A DNA stretch of 64,000 nt from Crotophaga sulcirostris (lineage: Eukaryota; Chordata; Aves; Cuculiformes; Crotophagidae), in the NCBI GenBank assembly GCA_013397455.1, contig VYZB01000040.1, forward strand, positions 2,035,717 through 2,099,716. Direction: 5' to 3'. Both the position numbers and the translations under genes were made by a program. Numbering within the stretch: position 1 is the stretch's first letter; each line of letters begins with the position of its first letter. The notes beneath the pieces were generated by a model. It searched no databases and had not been told where the DNA came from. It was given only the letters and a program-made list of their open reading frames with translations. Positions 40,609-51,144 of the stretch are shown piece after piece.

Positions 40609-42523
40609 TCCTTATTCTCCAGGTGGTTTACAAGCCCACCTCGAGCTGACCCCAGGTACCAGCTTCCAGACACAACTGGAGGGAGCAATCCATTGGCAGC
40701 CCAGAGTGCAGCTGGCAGGGAGCACGGCAGGACATGAACTTGATTAAAGACACAGCCAGGCCGGGGCTGTAGATTTAGACCAGTGTTAATGTGATAAGCT
40801 ACTTGCTTCCCTCAACCACCTCTGCTCCATCAAAACCTGTCGCTCCTGAAACCTGACTGCCTCCCATTTCTGTGGCTGCCACTGCCCCCAGAGTCACAGC
40901 ACACCACAAGATCGGTTCCAGCACGGTAAAAAATGACTTGTTTCCTCCACTGCCCATCCAAGATGTTTGGGACTTTCTAAGGGACCACAGGCCATCCTGG
41001 CTTATTTACCTTTCCCCATTGCAGTTTGCATACCTTGCTGGTATCACCTAGCAGTGAAAGAGGAAAAGAGCTGTTTACTGCACCACTCCCTGCATACTTT
41101 TTTGTTTGACACTTGTACACTGTTACCATGTTCAAACAGAATCCTGCAACAGGGTTTGTGAGTGTATGAACCCACCAGGCTAATGCTCAGCATGTCCATG
41201 CTGCCCATGTGTTGCTGGAGGTTGCTCTCCAAGGCCTTGAGGACTCAACACACCTTTCTACCTGTCCTTTGTTGCACAGAATGGACACACCTGAAACCCT
41301 GCTGCTCAAATTTCAGCTTCAGCCTCATTGAGTGAGAGTTTCTCACCTGAAACCCTCGTGGATACCTGACCCTCACTGGCCTGAGTCTCCTTGAAGAGCA
41401 CTTCATCAGTACCACCACATCTACAGAGTGGTCAGTTCAATTATTATTTTTTTTTTTACACATATATATAAACAAGAGAAGAGCTAAATGACCAACTGCA
41501 GCAATCTCAGCCAGCCCATGCTACATGCAGAAGATCTGCTGTCACATATCAGGCTCTTTTACAGCAAGGCAAGCAGGAGCAGAGCCAAGGAAGTTACCTC
41601 AACCGTGTCCCAAGTGAGAAAGCATTTGGGGTTTGCAGCAAAAGCCCTTGGTAGCGGGTGAATGCAATGAGCAATTTCCCAGTGCAAAACACTTATCCTA
41701 AAAGCACAGCTTTGAGCACACAACATAAATAAGATTTCAGAATGCTTCTCATCCTTTCCTTTTCTCAAATCCTGCTGGAGAGGTACAAAAAGCTCAAGTT
41801 ACAGAGTACCAGAGCTGCTGATTCACAGCAGAAATGAGCAATAACAACAGCCTGAGCCCGCTCAAACACAGCCTCCTCTCTGTGACCGCTTGCTGTGACC
41901 CTCTGCAGAGGTCCAGGACTGGAGAAACCACAACTTTGATGAGGTGATGAAAAGTCCAACCCAAGCTGATGTCTCACTATAGCATCAAGGTGGAAGAAAG
42001 CTTTTCCCCTCATTGTGCCATGCTCAGCACCTCAGAAATTCACGTGGCTGCTGGGGGATGTGCAGAGAATCACACGTAAAGCTGCTGCTGGAGCAAAGTC
42101 ACAGCATTTTACCCCGGCAATGAACTTTTTATCTCATTTCCATTTTCATTGAAATATCAATTTGCATTTATTAAAAAGCCCTTACCCTCTTCTTCAGAAA
42201 AAAAAAAAACCACAACCATCCTGATCTAAAGAAAGAGATTGGTTTACATAAAATCCTATTAGTTTAGCTGATTGCTTCCAAAACATTTCTGAGAAAGCCT
42301 TCCATTACCATACAAATGGTGCTGGGCCTTTTTGCAGGCTAACTGCTAGATAGCATAATGATTTGGGCAAATATTCATCAAGACAGCTGCTCCTGCGAGC
42401 ACGGATGCGAGCCTGCTGCACATCATTTAAGAAAAGAGCAAGAAACAGCAGATCTCCTCCGTGAAGGCAGTAGCTAAACCAGTCACAGCCCTCTTCCCCG
42501 CATCCCCACGGCAGCACCCCAAA

Positions 42524-42644
42524 CACGTGGGGAGCACACGTGTCAAGGGGGCTGTGGAAAAGGAGGAGGGAGAGAGATGATGGGAGATTTTGAGAGAGCA
42601 GAAGGGGGCTGGCAGCCCCACGTGAACACGTGGGAGGATGACGT
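42524..42644. promoter_or_regulatory. Cluster of four CACGTG E-boxes plus TGACGT
   Basis: CACGTG occurs at 42524, 42537, 42619 and 42627. The last two form a perfect inverted repeat CCCACGTG-AA-CACGTGGG (42617-42634), and TGACGT follows at 42639. The surrounding 42480-42720 is GC-richer and more CpG-bearing than its neighbourhood. CACGTG is bound by MYC/MAX, USF, CLOCK/BMAL1 and related bHLH factors; TGACGT is a CRE half-type site. No transcription start or exon is recognised next to it, so if functional it is a distal element. Confidence 0.45.
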
Positions 42645-44779
42645 GCTGGAGAAGAGCAGCGAGGGAGCGTGCCCACCGCCTTGGCTGAGAGCTGCATTCC
42701 TCCCCGGTGTCATCATTTTCTCCTCCTCGCTGGAATAACCACGAGATCCCACAAGCTTTTCCTGACTGATGAAGCCAAGAGAGCTAACAGCGCTGTAATT
42801 TTATAGGCCTCTATGTCAACACCTCCTCGAGGTGTTCGCAACAGGTCAGTCCCCGAGGCACAGCTCTTTGGGATTGTAGGGTGAGACCTGGGTGATGTGA
42901 AAACAGCCAGGAGTGAGGAGATCACCTCAGTGGCTGAGCATTATGGTGGACAGGAGCTTCTCTGGGTATGTGAAAAGGAAGCTCACTACTGAATGTCTTG
43001 CAAAGCCTGCAAAGACTTGGCCAGTTCAGGGCTTTTGAATCACTGGATAAACACGGTGCTCTGCAGTCATGTGGGTGCTGCCTGCCCCTTTCCTGTAACA
43101 CAGAGCATTTCTTGTATCCTCCCCAGAGATGCCTTCGTAAATCAGCCAGCCTTGTGAATAAGGCAAGGATCCAGATCTAAAATGCCATCATAAACTTGGT
43201 GAAGTTCCCAAATCTGGGAAAAGAGTCTGCACAGAGCTTACGCTTTTTACTGTAACAACAATCATTTCAATCACCTTCCAGAAAACAAACAGCTGATTAA
43301 TAGCAGCCACAGGATACAGCGGGATGCAGTAACAACCTTAGTAACTACTGTAATGAAGAAAACCACAGTCAGCCTCGTTGGCCTTTAAGAAAAATAAAGA
43401 GGTGGGGGAGGAAATCAGTGATGACTAGGGATGCAGCGTGAGAGAGCAGTAAAAATTCAAACATTCAGCAACTACTCCCCATAACCTTTACATGTGATTC
43501 TCTGTTCTAATGAGGCAAGATGGAAAAAAAAAAAAATCAGAACAGCTACAGCACCAAGGAGATATCATCAGCCATTGCCGAAAAAAAAACCAACCAAACC
43601 ATCAAATCCCTGGGGCTTTTCATCAAGCCAGCAACTGAAGGGAACTTGCGAGTCCCAAGGTTGTGTCTCAACTTCCCTGCAAGCACCTGGCAATCCCACA
43701 CCCCTGGCTGCAGGCCAGTGAGCTGAATTATCCTACCTGGGTCTGACCAGCACCAGTAACCAGTGGCTCTTCACTCCCAGCCTCTTTTAGGAGCGCTGCT
43801 TGGAAACAAAACATGGAGATTGTGAGAGGCTTTTCCATCTCACACATTTCAAAGACCAGTAAAGCATCAGTGGCACAGCACTAGCTGGGTTATTAATGAA
43901 AGCCACCCAGCACTCAGTGGAGGTGTGTGTTTCAAAACAGGCACCCAGTCAATTCAGCAGCTTTGTCCACATTCCAGTAATTTTTTCCCAAAGACACCTC
44001 TTTCCTCAATTTGTAATTTTCTAGAGACCTAACGCAGCACTTCAGGGTCAAAAGGGCACCAGAGACATGCAGGAGCCCTCCTACTTTTTGGATTGAGGTG
44101 ACAAAGCACAGAGGGACCATCCAACAAAAGAGTCTTAATTACATTTTGCCTTAATCCCAACTTGCAGAGGAAGCTGGAGTGGTGGATGCATTGAAGGACA
44201 GCCTTCCAAAGGGGTCAACCCACAATCTGTGTCTGCCCCTGTGTTTAGACTGAATGAGGTGTTTAATCAGTCCAGCACAGCACTGTCCACACCAGTAGCA
44301 ACTTCCCTGGGTGCTCATGGCCAAGTCTACCATGGCAGGAAGCACAACACCTATTTGCAGGTCAAACCCTAATCTTCTAATGACCACCCTAAGCTTTCTG
44401 AGGGTGTAGGACATAGTCTAACCATCCAGGCTGAGCTCAGAGGCACATCTCAAACCTAACACTGAAGGTCAGCAGATGCAGGAGGGATTACCAAAAAACA
44501 CCAGTTTCCTTTGCCTGCCTGCTCCCAGCCTGGTTTTTTCTTTTTTTCTGCAGCTGGGGTGTGTGAACAAAGAGCAGCAGACAGGCAGCAAACAAAAAAA
44601 CCTTTCTCCTTCCCTGCATTTCAAACCCTGTCCACAATTTTCCAGCTGCAGCCTGTCCCTGATGCCATGAGAGAAGTAGAAGGGAGCCAAAGAGAAAAAC
44701 AAAAAAAGCCTTTTCTGAAGATATCAGGCCAGTTGTATGCTGGGAGGAAAACCCCCTTGCTGATTCGAGCCCCCTTCCC

Positions 44780-44885
44780 ATCTGCTCCATGGAGGTGACC
44801 GGCCGAGGCAGCGGAGCATGAGATTTGATTATAATTATTGTCTTAACGCAGAGCTGAAATTGTTCCGAGCATGCGGAGCTTCTGG
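44780..44885. promoter_or_regulatory. Possible conserved noncoding element
   Basis: About six CpG dinucleotides in roughly 100 bases (GACCGGCCGAGG, GCAGCGGAGC, TTAACGCAGAG, TTCCGAGCATGCGGAGC) flank a homeodomain-type core TTGATTATAATTATTG. Retained CpGs and mixed motifs are typical of constrained elements, but constraint cannot be seen from one genome. Confidence 0.25.
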
Positions 44886-45229
44886 GAATAGGCAAGCATC
44901 CAAAATAATCTTTGGATTGCAAACTCTGTGACGAAGAGATGGCATAAACTGACAGACATCCCAAAACCCTCTGGAGTCTACTTCCCATTGAGCAGGGTTG
45001 TCCCTGTCAGTCTGCAATTTCACCTCCAGACAGCTCCCGCTTTCGATCTGGCCTTGGCAGACAAAATGTTTTTCAACAAGGAAAAAAATACGTATATCGA
45101 GGGACCATAAACCAGCTCAGCCCAATTAAAGCAAACCCAGTGGCTGCTGGGCTCTGCTTCGCTCCGCAGTCAATTCCGATCTGGTGCCTGCCATGCAAAA
45201 CCAGTGACACTGTGGACTGCAGCAACACA

Positions 45230-45300
45230 ATTAGGACCAAAGCCCAAATCTATAAAGGTATTTAGATGCCTAAGTGGCAGTTGGACATCTAAATACCATT
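45230..45300. mobile_element. Probable relic of a palindromic MITE-like element
   Basis: A perfect 12-bp inverted repeat, GGTATTTAGATG (45257-45268) and CATCTAAATACC (45286-45297), separated by 17 bases. Outside the arm the text AGCCCAAATCTATAAAG (45241-45256) resembles, in reverse, the ...CCTAAATACCTTT..ATCTGGGC.. pattern that I recall from old palindromic DNA-transposon repeats of reptiles and birds. The hairpin is seen directly; the family assignment is memory-based inference. Confidence 0.45.
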
Positions 45301-47309
45301 GCAGAATGACACACAGTTCTTGGGGCAGAAATAAGTTTTCTTACAAAGAAACCATCTCTATTGCCATGTCCATTCTTGAGAATTCCTATACGGCTCTTCG
45401 CTTCAAGCAACACCTGTAGCTCAGGTTGTGAGAAGCCAGATGTATAGGGGCACACCACCTTCCCAAGCCACTCCTTTTTCTCTTAAATTCCAGAAATTGG
45501 AAGCATTTACTGCTCCCCTGCTTCTCATTAAATAACCCTGACTTCCTGGAAGCCGTGCAAAGCTTTTAGTAGTTAGCAGCACACAGTAAATTAGAAATAA
45601 CAGGTTTGCTGGCTGGAACATATCATGCTGTACATCCTTGGAAATGCGTTTACAGCAGTCCACGTCACAAACGGATGTTTTTTGTCTACTTGGTGGTTCC
45701 TGGTGGTGTAGCTGAACTTGGTGAGCACCGGGGGAATTTCACACGATAATTAGCCAGTGTGCGTAAGGCTTAGGAGTTCTGGCTGTTGGCATCAGTCAGG
45801 CAGGATTTGGTCTCTCCCCTGAGTCTTGCTAATACCCAGACACTGCAAAAGAATCTAAACGGCTTACGCTATTCCAGGTGGGCAAAACACTGTGTAGGGT
45901 AGGAGCTCACGTAAAGTCGATCCAGGAGAATTAGTGTTTCTTCTAGCTTTTATATCCTGCCTAATTCTAACTCCTCTAGGAGTTATTTCACCATAGCATC
46001 TGTACAATGAGCTATGAAATTCCGATTGTGCTGACTTGGCTATGGGTACCCTTGCAAAGGAAATTGACTTAAAACACCCTTCAGGGTAATTTGAAGTTGG
46101 AATGGACACGGGTAATCTGCAAGAAGGTTGCAGGGGTACTGCTCTGCGTTTTGAATGGAAATCCCCTTCAGTGCCCTTATGTTAAAAGGTTTGGTTTTGT
46201 GACTCTTAAGTAATGCACAGCCCTGTTTCCCTCTTCCAGCACGTTCCTCCTGAACCACATTTTCTCCTGGTATTTGGAAGAGCAAATGACAATAAGAAGT
46301 GTGAAACCTCTGTGGCCTCTCCAAGTGTGAACCAGCCTCCCTGCTGGGCAAGGTTCTAGGAAAGGACACTTTGGACAACGGAAGCAGTTGTTGCCAATAC
46401 TCAAGTTTTAATAATTTTGTCAAGTGCAACATGTTTGTGTTAAATTTGCTGCTGTGTCAGACCTGTGAGCCCTGCCTGCTGTGCCCAGGCTCCTCTCCCA
46501 GCAACCCCAAGCCGTGCTGATTTGCTTAACCTCTGGTTTGTTGCACATCTCTGTTACACCGAGCAGTCAGAGAAAGCCCTGTCCATTGATTTTAAATGCT
46601 GAACATCTTCAAGATATTTTAAATCTGCTTAAACACTTTACAAGTCTGTTCATGCAAGTATCAGGCCAGATTTCCTCATTTTGTAGGCTTAAGAAAATAT
46701 TTTTTCTTTGTTCAATAAAACCATTTGTATTCATCTTTACCCATTCCACTATTGTTTTCCCTTGCTCAGCAAGATGTATATTACAGTCTGTTTAATTGTG
46801 TGTTTGATCTTTACTACTTAACTAGATCTATTTATCATTACAATGCATCAGTACATTATAAAGCTTTCGGGAACATTTATCAACATAACAAAGCTTCCAC
46901 TACAGAAGAGTCCTCCAGGGAAATAAAGCAGCAACAACAAATACTTCAATGCAATTCACTTAACAGTACAAAAATTTGTAATTACAAAAATCTGTAAGTG
47001 TGATTCTTCCATAAATGACATGTTTTACTTAAAATTGCTTTCATAATGTGACAATGCCTCCCATTTATGCAGCTGATGGTTTCCTCATATTAAAGGAAGA
47101 AAGGCCAAGTTAACTGCTTTCTTATATTTTCCCTTTTGCTAATGTGAAGGCAGAACTCAAGTTCACTGACAGGCTATTGAAAATTTGGTTACACCTAATA
47201 AAACGAGAACATTTAAAAAACACTAGTGTGTGATTAATAACTGCTATAAATACATTACAGCAATGTTACAGAGAGCTGCAAGCCATGTGTGAACTATGTC
47301 TACAACAAT

Positions 47310-47351
47310 CAATTAACCATTAATTGTAATGTCTGTTAATCATTGATTAAC
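47310..47351. promoter_or_regulatory. Two homeodomain-type inverted repeats
   Basis: CAATTAA-CCA-TTAATTG (47310-47326) and GTTAATC-ATT-GATTAAC (47335-47351): two perfect 7-bp inverted repeats, each with a 3-base spacer, centres 25 bases apart. ATTA/TAAT half-sites fit homeodomain dimers; the second resembles an HNF1 site but with a wider spacer. AT-rich DNA yields such sites by chance more easily than GC-rich DNA. Confidence 0.3.
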
Positions 47352-48344
47352 CCTTTGTAAATAACAAATATATTACCTTGCTGTGAACTGGGACCACCAG
47401 GTTAGATTACATGGCTATTTGTGTTTCTCATGTCTACCAAAGAAAAATACATGTTGTTATTCTGCTGTAATGCCAGTACTATTTTTTATATATTTAGCAT
47501 TTTTGGAAAACACGTCACTATCCCATTAGCAGGAGTAATTTGCCCCACAGCAAATCACTGCAAACTGAGGAACACCCCAGGAAGACAGTTGTTATGGCTC
47601 TAAAGTGTCATATCACAAGAAAGGCTTGGAGATATTTGAGTTTTTTATCTCACAGTGAGTCATATTCAGAATGTCTATGGAAAGTGCCTGACCTGGGCAT
47701 TGCAGCTACAGTTCTGCTGCAGCGTGTGCAAACCAGACCGGGTAGCTCTGGGCCTGGTCTGAGCAGGCATCCAAGGGGCCACAGCTTCATCTGAGCTCTG
47801 AGCACCCTGTGCTGTTTGTTCAGAAAGCAGGGCAGTGCCCAGCAGCACTTTTCAGACCTTCAGCTCTCCTTCCACCTGCAACGAAGCCTCCTGCCTCCAG
47901 ACAGCAGCAGCCGAATCACCTTCATCACGCCACTAAAACAGCCAAAACTGCTCAAAGCCACAGGAACTAAAAATGAAATTATGAATACAAATACTAAAAT
48001 ATCAGCACTAAGACTCTAAAGGCAAGTATCCAAATTTAGCAAAATCCAGACTTCCAACATCTAATTTTTTTGAAACCTGACTATGGCCACATGAACATTA
48101 TGATGCTTAAATGACAAGCATTGTGCTGTAATTTCCATAGTATCAAATAAAGACTTCTATTCAGAAGACCAATGTTCCATTAATAAAACAGTGGTCAAAA
48201 ATCTGATTCACATCCACTGTTTCTCACCTGACCTATTGTCATTGTTATTGTGTATGATTTTAATGTAGACTTTAATGTCCAGTCTAACGCAGACAGGGAG
48301 AAGCAGAGGAAATCTAATTCTGTCCATTTTTCTCATCATTTCAG

Positions 48345-48571
48345 AATGGGAGATTCCCACCACGTTCCAAAACATGTTGTTTCAGATCATCATTCTGGAG
48401 TAAAACAAGTTCCCACCTCTTCCAAGCAAAACCTTTGCCAAGGGAGAAGGAGCCAACATGCCGCCGAAGAGCCTACGTGTGCAGTGGATGAGTTTCATGA
48501 CCCCAGCATCTATGAAGAAGTACCTTTACCCAAAAAAAGGTACAATCAGCAGAGCAGCAATGTGCACAGCT
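48345..48571 (+). other. Candidate internal or first coding exon, unrecognised gene
   Basis: A 227-bp plus-strand segment between a strong acceptor (pyrimidine-rich TCTGTCCATTTTTCTCATCATTTCAG just before 48345) and a consensus donor (GTAAGT at 48572). One frame is open throughout: a single base, 75 codons beginning ATG at 48346, then one base, so the splice phases would be 2 in and 1 out; alternatively the ATG could start translation. The product is hydrophilic, rich in His, Ser, Lys and Gln, with no signal peptide or membrane segment. It has an acidic stretch holding a Tyr in the form DPSIYEEVPLPKKRY, which resembles tyrosine-phosphorylation motifs of adaptor proteins followed by a basic patch. 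I do not recognise the family and found no partner exon that continues the phase. It could be a lineage-specific gene, a noncoding-RNA exon, or chance. Confidence 0.35.
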
Positions 48572-49382
48572 GTAAGTAAAATTTTCAGGCAGCAGGACAA
48601 CAGGGCAGGAGAGGCTTGAATGCATGAAAACTGTCTGAAAGAAGCCAGCCAAGAGCACTGCTGTCACCATAGAGAGGGAACTGGAAACTTACCTGTGAGG
48701 GCCCCTGAAAGCTGTTGAGAAAATAGAAAAACAGACCATGATGGAAATCTGTAATTTGAGACATCTCCAGGAGGCAAAAGCAAGGACATATTCCACAGAG
48801 GACAAAATGTCAGAGAGTCAGGATAACAAACAGTGTTATCTATGCCCAGGCTTTAGAAAATGCCTAGGGTGTCTATACTCCCCTTCTGTTTTTTTTTTAA
48901 CAAGCCTTCACACTTGTGCCTGTAAAGTATTTGAAGCAGGAACTATGTCTAAATATTCATTTACATGTTTATAAATACAACAAAATATTTACAGAGCCTC
49001 TATCCTGACCAGGTTCGAGGTCTTTGAGCTTTCTGTAATTTAAGAAGGGAAACATCACCTGAACTGTGATTCACAGGGTAGCCAGGACTGACACAGCTTT
49101 ATTAACAGTCTCTCTAGTAAGTTGTCCCCTTCAAACTTTGTGATATGATGGCAAATTCTGCTGCTGAGATGCTTAAACCCTGAAAGACCGATACATAATT
49201 AAGATTGGGAGAATTTGCAGACTTTTCAACTGAAGATTCTCCACGTGCAGTATCTGAATATGCCACAATAGCCTATTAAAAAAAAAAATATTTATAGAGG
49301 TGGCTTAAAACAGTCGCAGGGGAAGCACAGTGTGATGGTTTAGTGGGGCTTTCACTGTGCAGTTTCCATCCAGAAAGTATCT

Positions 49383-49400
49383 GTTTTGCCACCTGGTGGC
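49383..49400 (-). promoter_or_regulatory. CTCF-like site (CCACCAGGTGGC)
   Basis: The minus strand reads GCCACCAGGTGGCAAAAC; CCACCAGGTGGC fits the common CTCF core CCASYAGRKGGC at every position. The core is near-palindromic (GCCACCTGGTGGC). It shares the 15-mer GTTTTGCCACCTGGT with 25712-25726. Confidence 0.35.
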
Positions 49401-50900
49401 TATTGCAGAGAGATCGTCGGTATTTTTGTGCCTTTGTCATCCACAGTGCCCATCAGCTCCCAGATCTTGGAAGAAAATAGCAGAAGGAGAGAGTAGCGAT
49501 TAAAAAAAAATATAGAATATATATAACAATCACAAAGCAGATCACTTTTAATTCCTAAATTTAGCAGAGGAATTGGTAGGAAAGCTCATGTATTACAGCC
49601 TGGGTGCTGCTGAGCCAGGATACGGCCCTGGCTTGAAACAGGGAGCAGCAAGGGAGAAGGGGATTTAAGAGAACAACAGTCCAGCATCTGACTTCATTCG
49701 TACTATATAGTGCAGAGGTTGGCATGAAACAAGCTTAGATCATCTGTCTCACTGAAAGCAAAGGGTTGGGTTGGTACCACAGCAGCTGCCACTCAACACC
49801 TCCATAAGCTCAGGCTCGTCAGACAGGAAAGCACGTGGTTACATTGCATTCTTCTAACACATTTTCATACATTTAATTTACTGCAAGGGTCAGACCACAA
49901 TTTCTATCCCCTGACACGTTCAACCAGGCAAAGGGTAAAGCAGGGGAACTTGCTCTTCCCATGCTGAGCAGAAGTCCAGACCCTTGGAATGAACATCAAA
50001 AACAATGAAATGCCCACCCTTTCTACCCAGGAATCTACCTCCTCAAAGAGATTTCAGAAGCTGATAGAGCTGAGCCTAAGCATCTGTTTGTTTCCAACAT
50101 TTGGAGTTTTAAACCTCATATTAAAGGATATTGGGGGTGAATTGTCAGGTGTAGATTATCAAAGTAGTTTTTAAAAAACATTACTGTCGGTTGGAGAAAT
50201 TTCACCCTCCTACATGTTCTGGGGATGGATTTTCAATGGGCTGTAGGTACGTGGAGAGAGAGAGGGTAAGAAGCAGTACAGAGAGGTACTTCTAGATGGC
50301 ATTCATTTCTCCAGTGTGCAATTCCTAAGTAATGAAGCCACTCTGAAACTAGAAAATTAGATTCCTTGCCACAAGAAGATTACACCAGATACACTCAGAG
50401 AATGTCCCTGGTTTATTCTACTGTAACCTCAAACACTTAATTGGAAAGACTAGATACACCAGGAGCTGTTCCTCTTAAGCTTCCACTTCAGTCAGCGAAG
50501 ACAAGTAGGAGAGAGAGCCCAGATCAATCTAGGTTTAAAACCAGCCACCACCTAAAGGCCAGTCAACAGCCTTTTCCAAGGAAAACCTGTGGGGTCTGCT
50601 TAGATCTGAACTCCCAGGTCTCTTTCACAAATACATTACAAACTCCTGGGAGCCACTGGCAGCTGCACCAACCATCAATTGCAGATGAAAATTAAAATAC
50701 TTTGGGAATCACAGCAACACCCACTACTTGCAGCAGCGGGCATAACACATGAACAAAGTTCTCTAAATCCTGAGGTTGGGTCCCAGAGTCTGTGGTGTTG
50801 GGAAAAACATTCACTGGAATGACACATTCTGCATTTGAAAGTTCAAGTGGGATGTGTGCCACAATTCAAGGAGTGGCAATTGAACATTGTTTCACACACA

Positions 50901-51130
50901 CAGTATAACCAGGTTGGAAGAGACCTCTGAGATCAAGTCCAACCTATAAGCCAACACTAACACCATCTCATCACCTAAACCATGGCACTGAGTGCCTCAT
51001 CCAATCTTCCCTTAAACACATCCAGGGTCGGCGACTCCACCACCTCCCTGGGCAGCGCATTCCAGTGGCCAATCACCCTTTTAGTGAAGAACTTCTTCCT
51101 AACATCAAGTCTAAACCTCCCCTGACGAAG
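50901..51130 (-). mobile_element. CR1 3' fragment, TACTGTGA-tail type
   Basis: Reverse-orientation: CAGTATAACCAGGTTGGAAG, the AAACCATGGCACTGAGTGCC block, CGACTCCACCACCTCCC, and AGTGAAGAACTTCTTCCTAA to CCTCCCCTGACGAAG, where it stops exactly at a T14 run (51131-51144). The ATCGAG motif before TCCAACC has lost a few bases. Confidence 0.95.
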
Positions 51131-51144
51131 TTTTTTTTTTTTTA
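51131..51144 (+). repeat. T14 run at the 5'-truncation point of a CR1 copy
   Basis: Fourteen T immediately after the truncated 5' end of the CR1 copy at 50901-51130. Read along the element (minus strand), an A-run precedes its first base. Confidence 0.9.

Larger units (their letters stand above)
40530..50900. other. Noncoding flank richest in motif clusters
   Basis: A 10 kb block with no LINE copy. It holds the RE1-like site, the E-box cluster, the CpG-bearing block near 44780, the MITE-like hairpin, the paired homeodomain repeats, the candidate exon at 48345 and the CTCF-like site. A-runs occur near 42200, 43520 and 49278. The lack of young insertions compared with 36-40 kb and the density of motifs make it the best place to look for regulatory function. 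Confidence 0.5.

Noticed and set aside
42305..42697. 130-codon minus frame and overlapping minus frames
   Set aside because: Several overlapping frames are open at once in a GC-raised block; the E-box cluster explains the composition better than a gene.
44488..44988. 166-codon minus frame with a hydrophobic stretch
   Set aside because: It overlaps open frames on the opposite strand and shows no recognisable family; low stop density explains it.
49331..49346. TGTGATGGTTTAGTGG, resembling the start of an avian retroviral LTR
   Set aside because: No matching CA end, primer-binding site or internal retroviral sequence is nearby.
50441..50695. 84-codon plus frame with a good pyrimidine-AG acceptor near 50490
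   Set aside because: It gives a stop when joined in the phase left by the 48345-48571 candidate exon, and no consensus donor follows.
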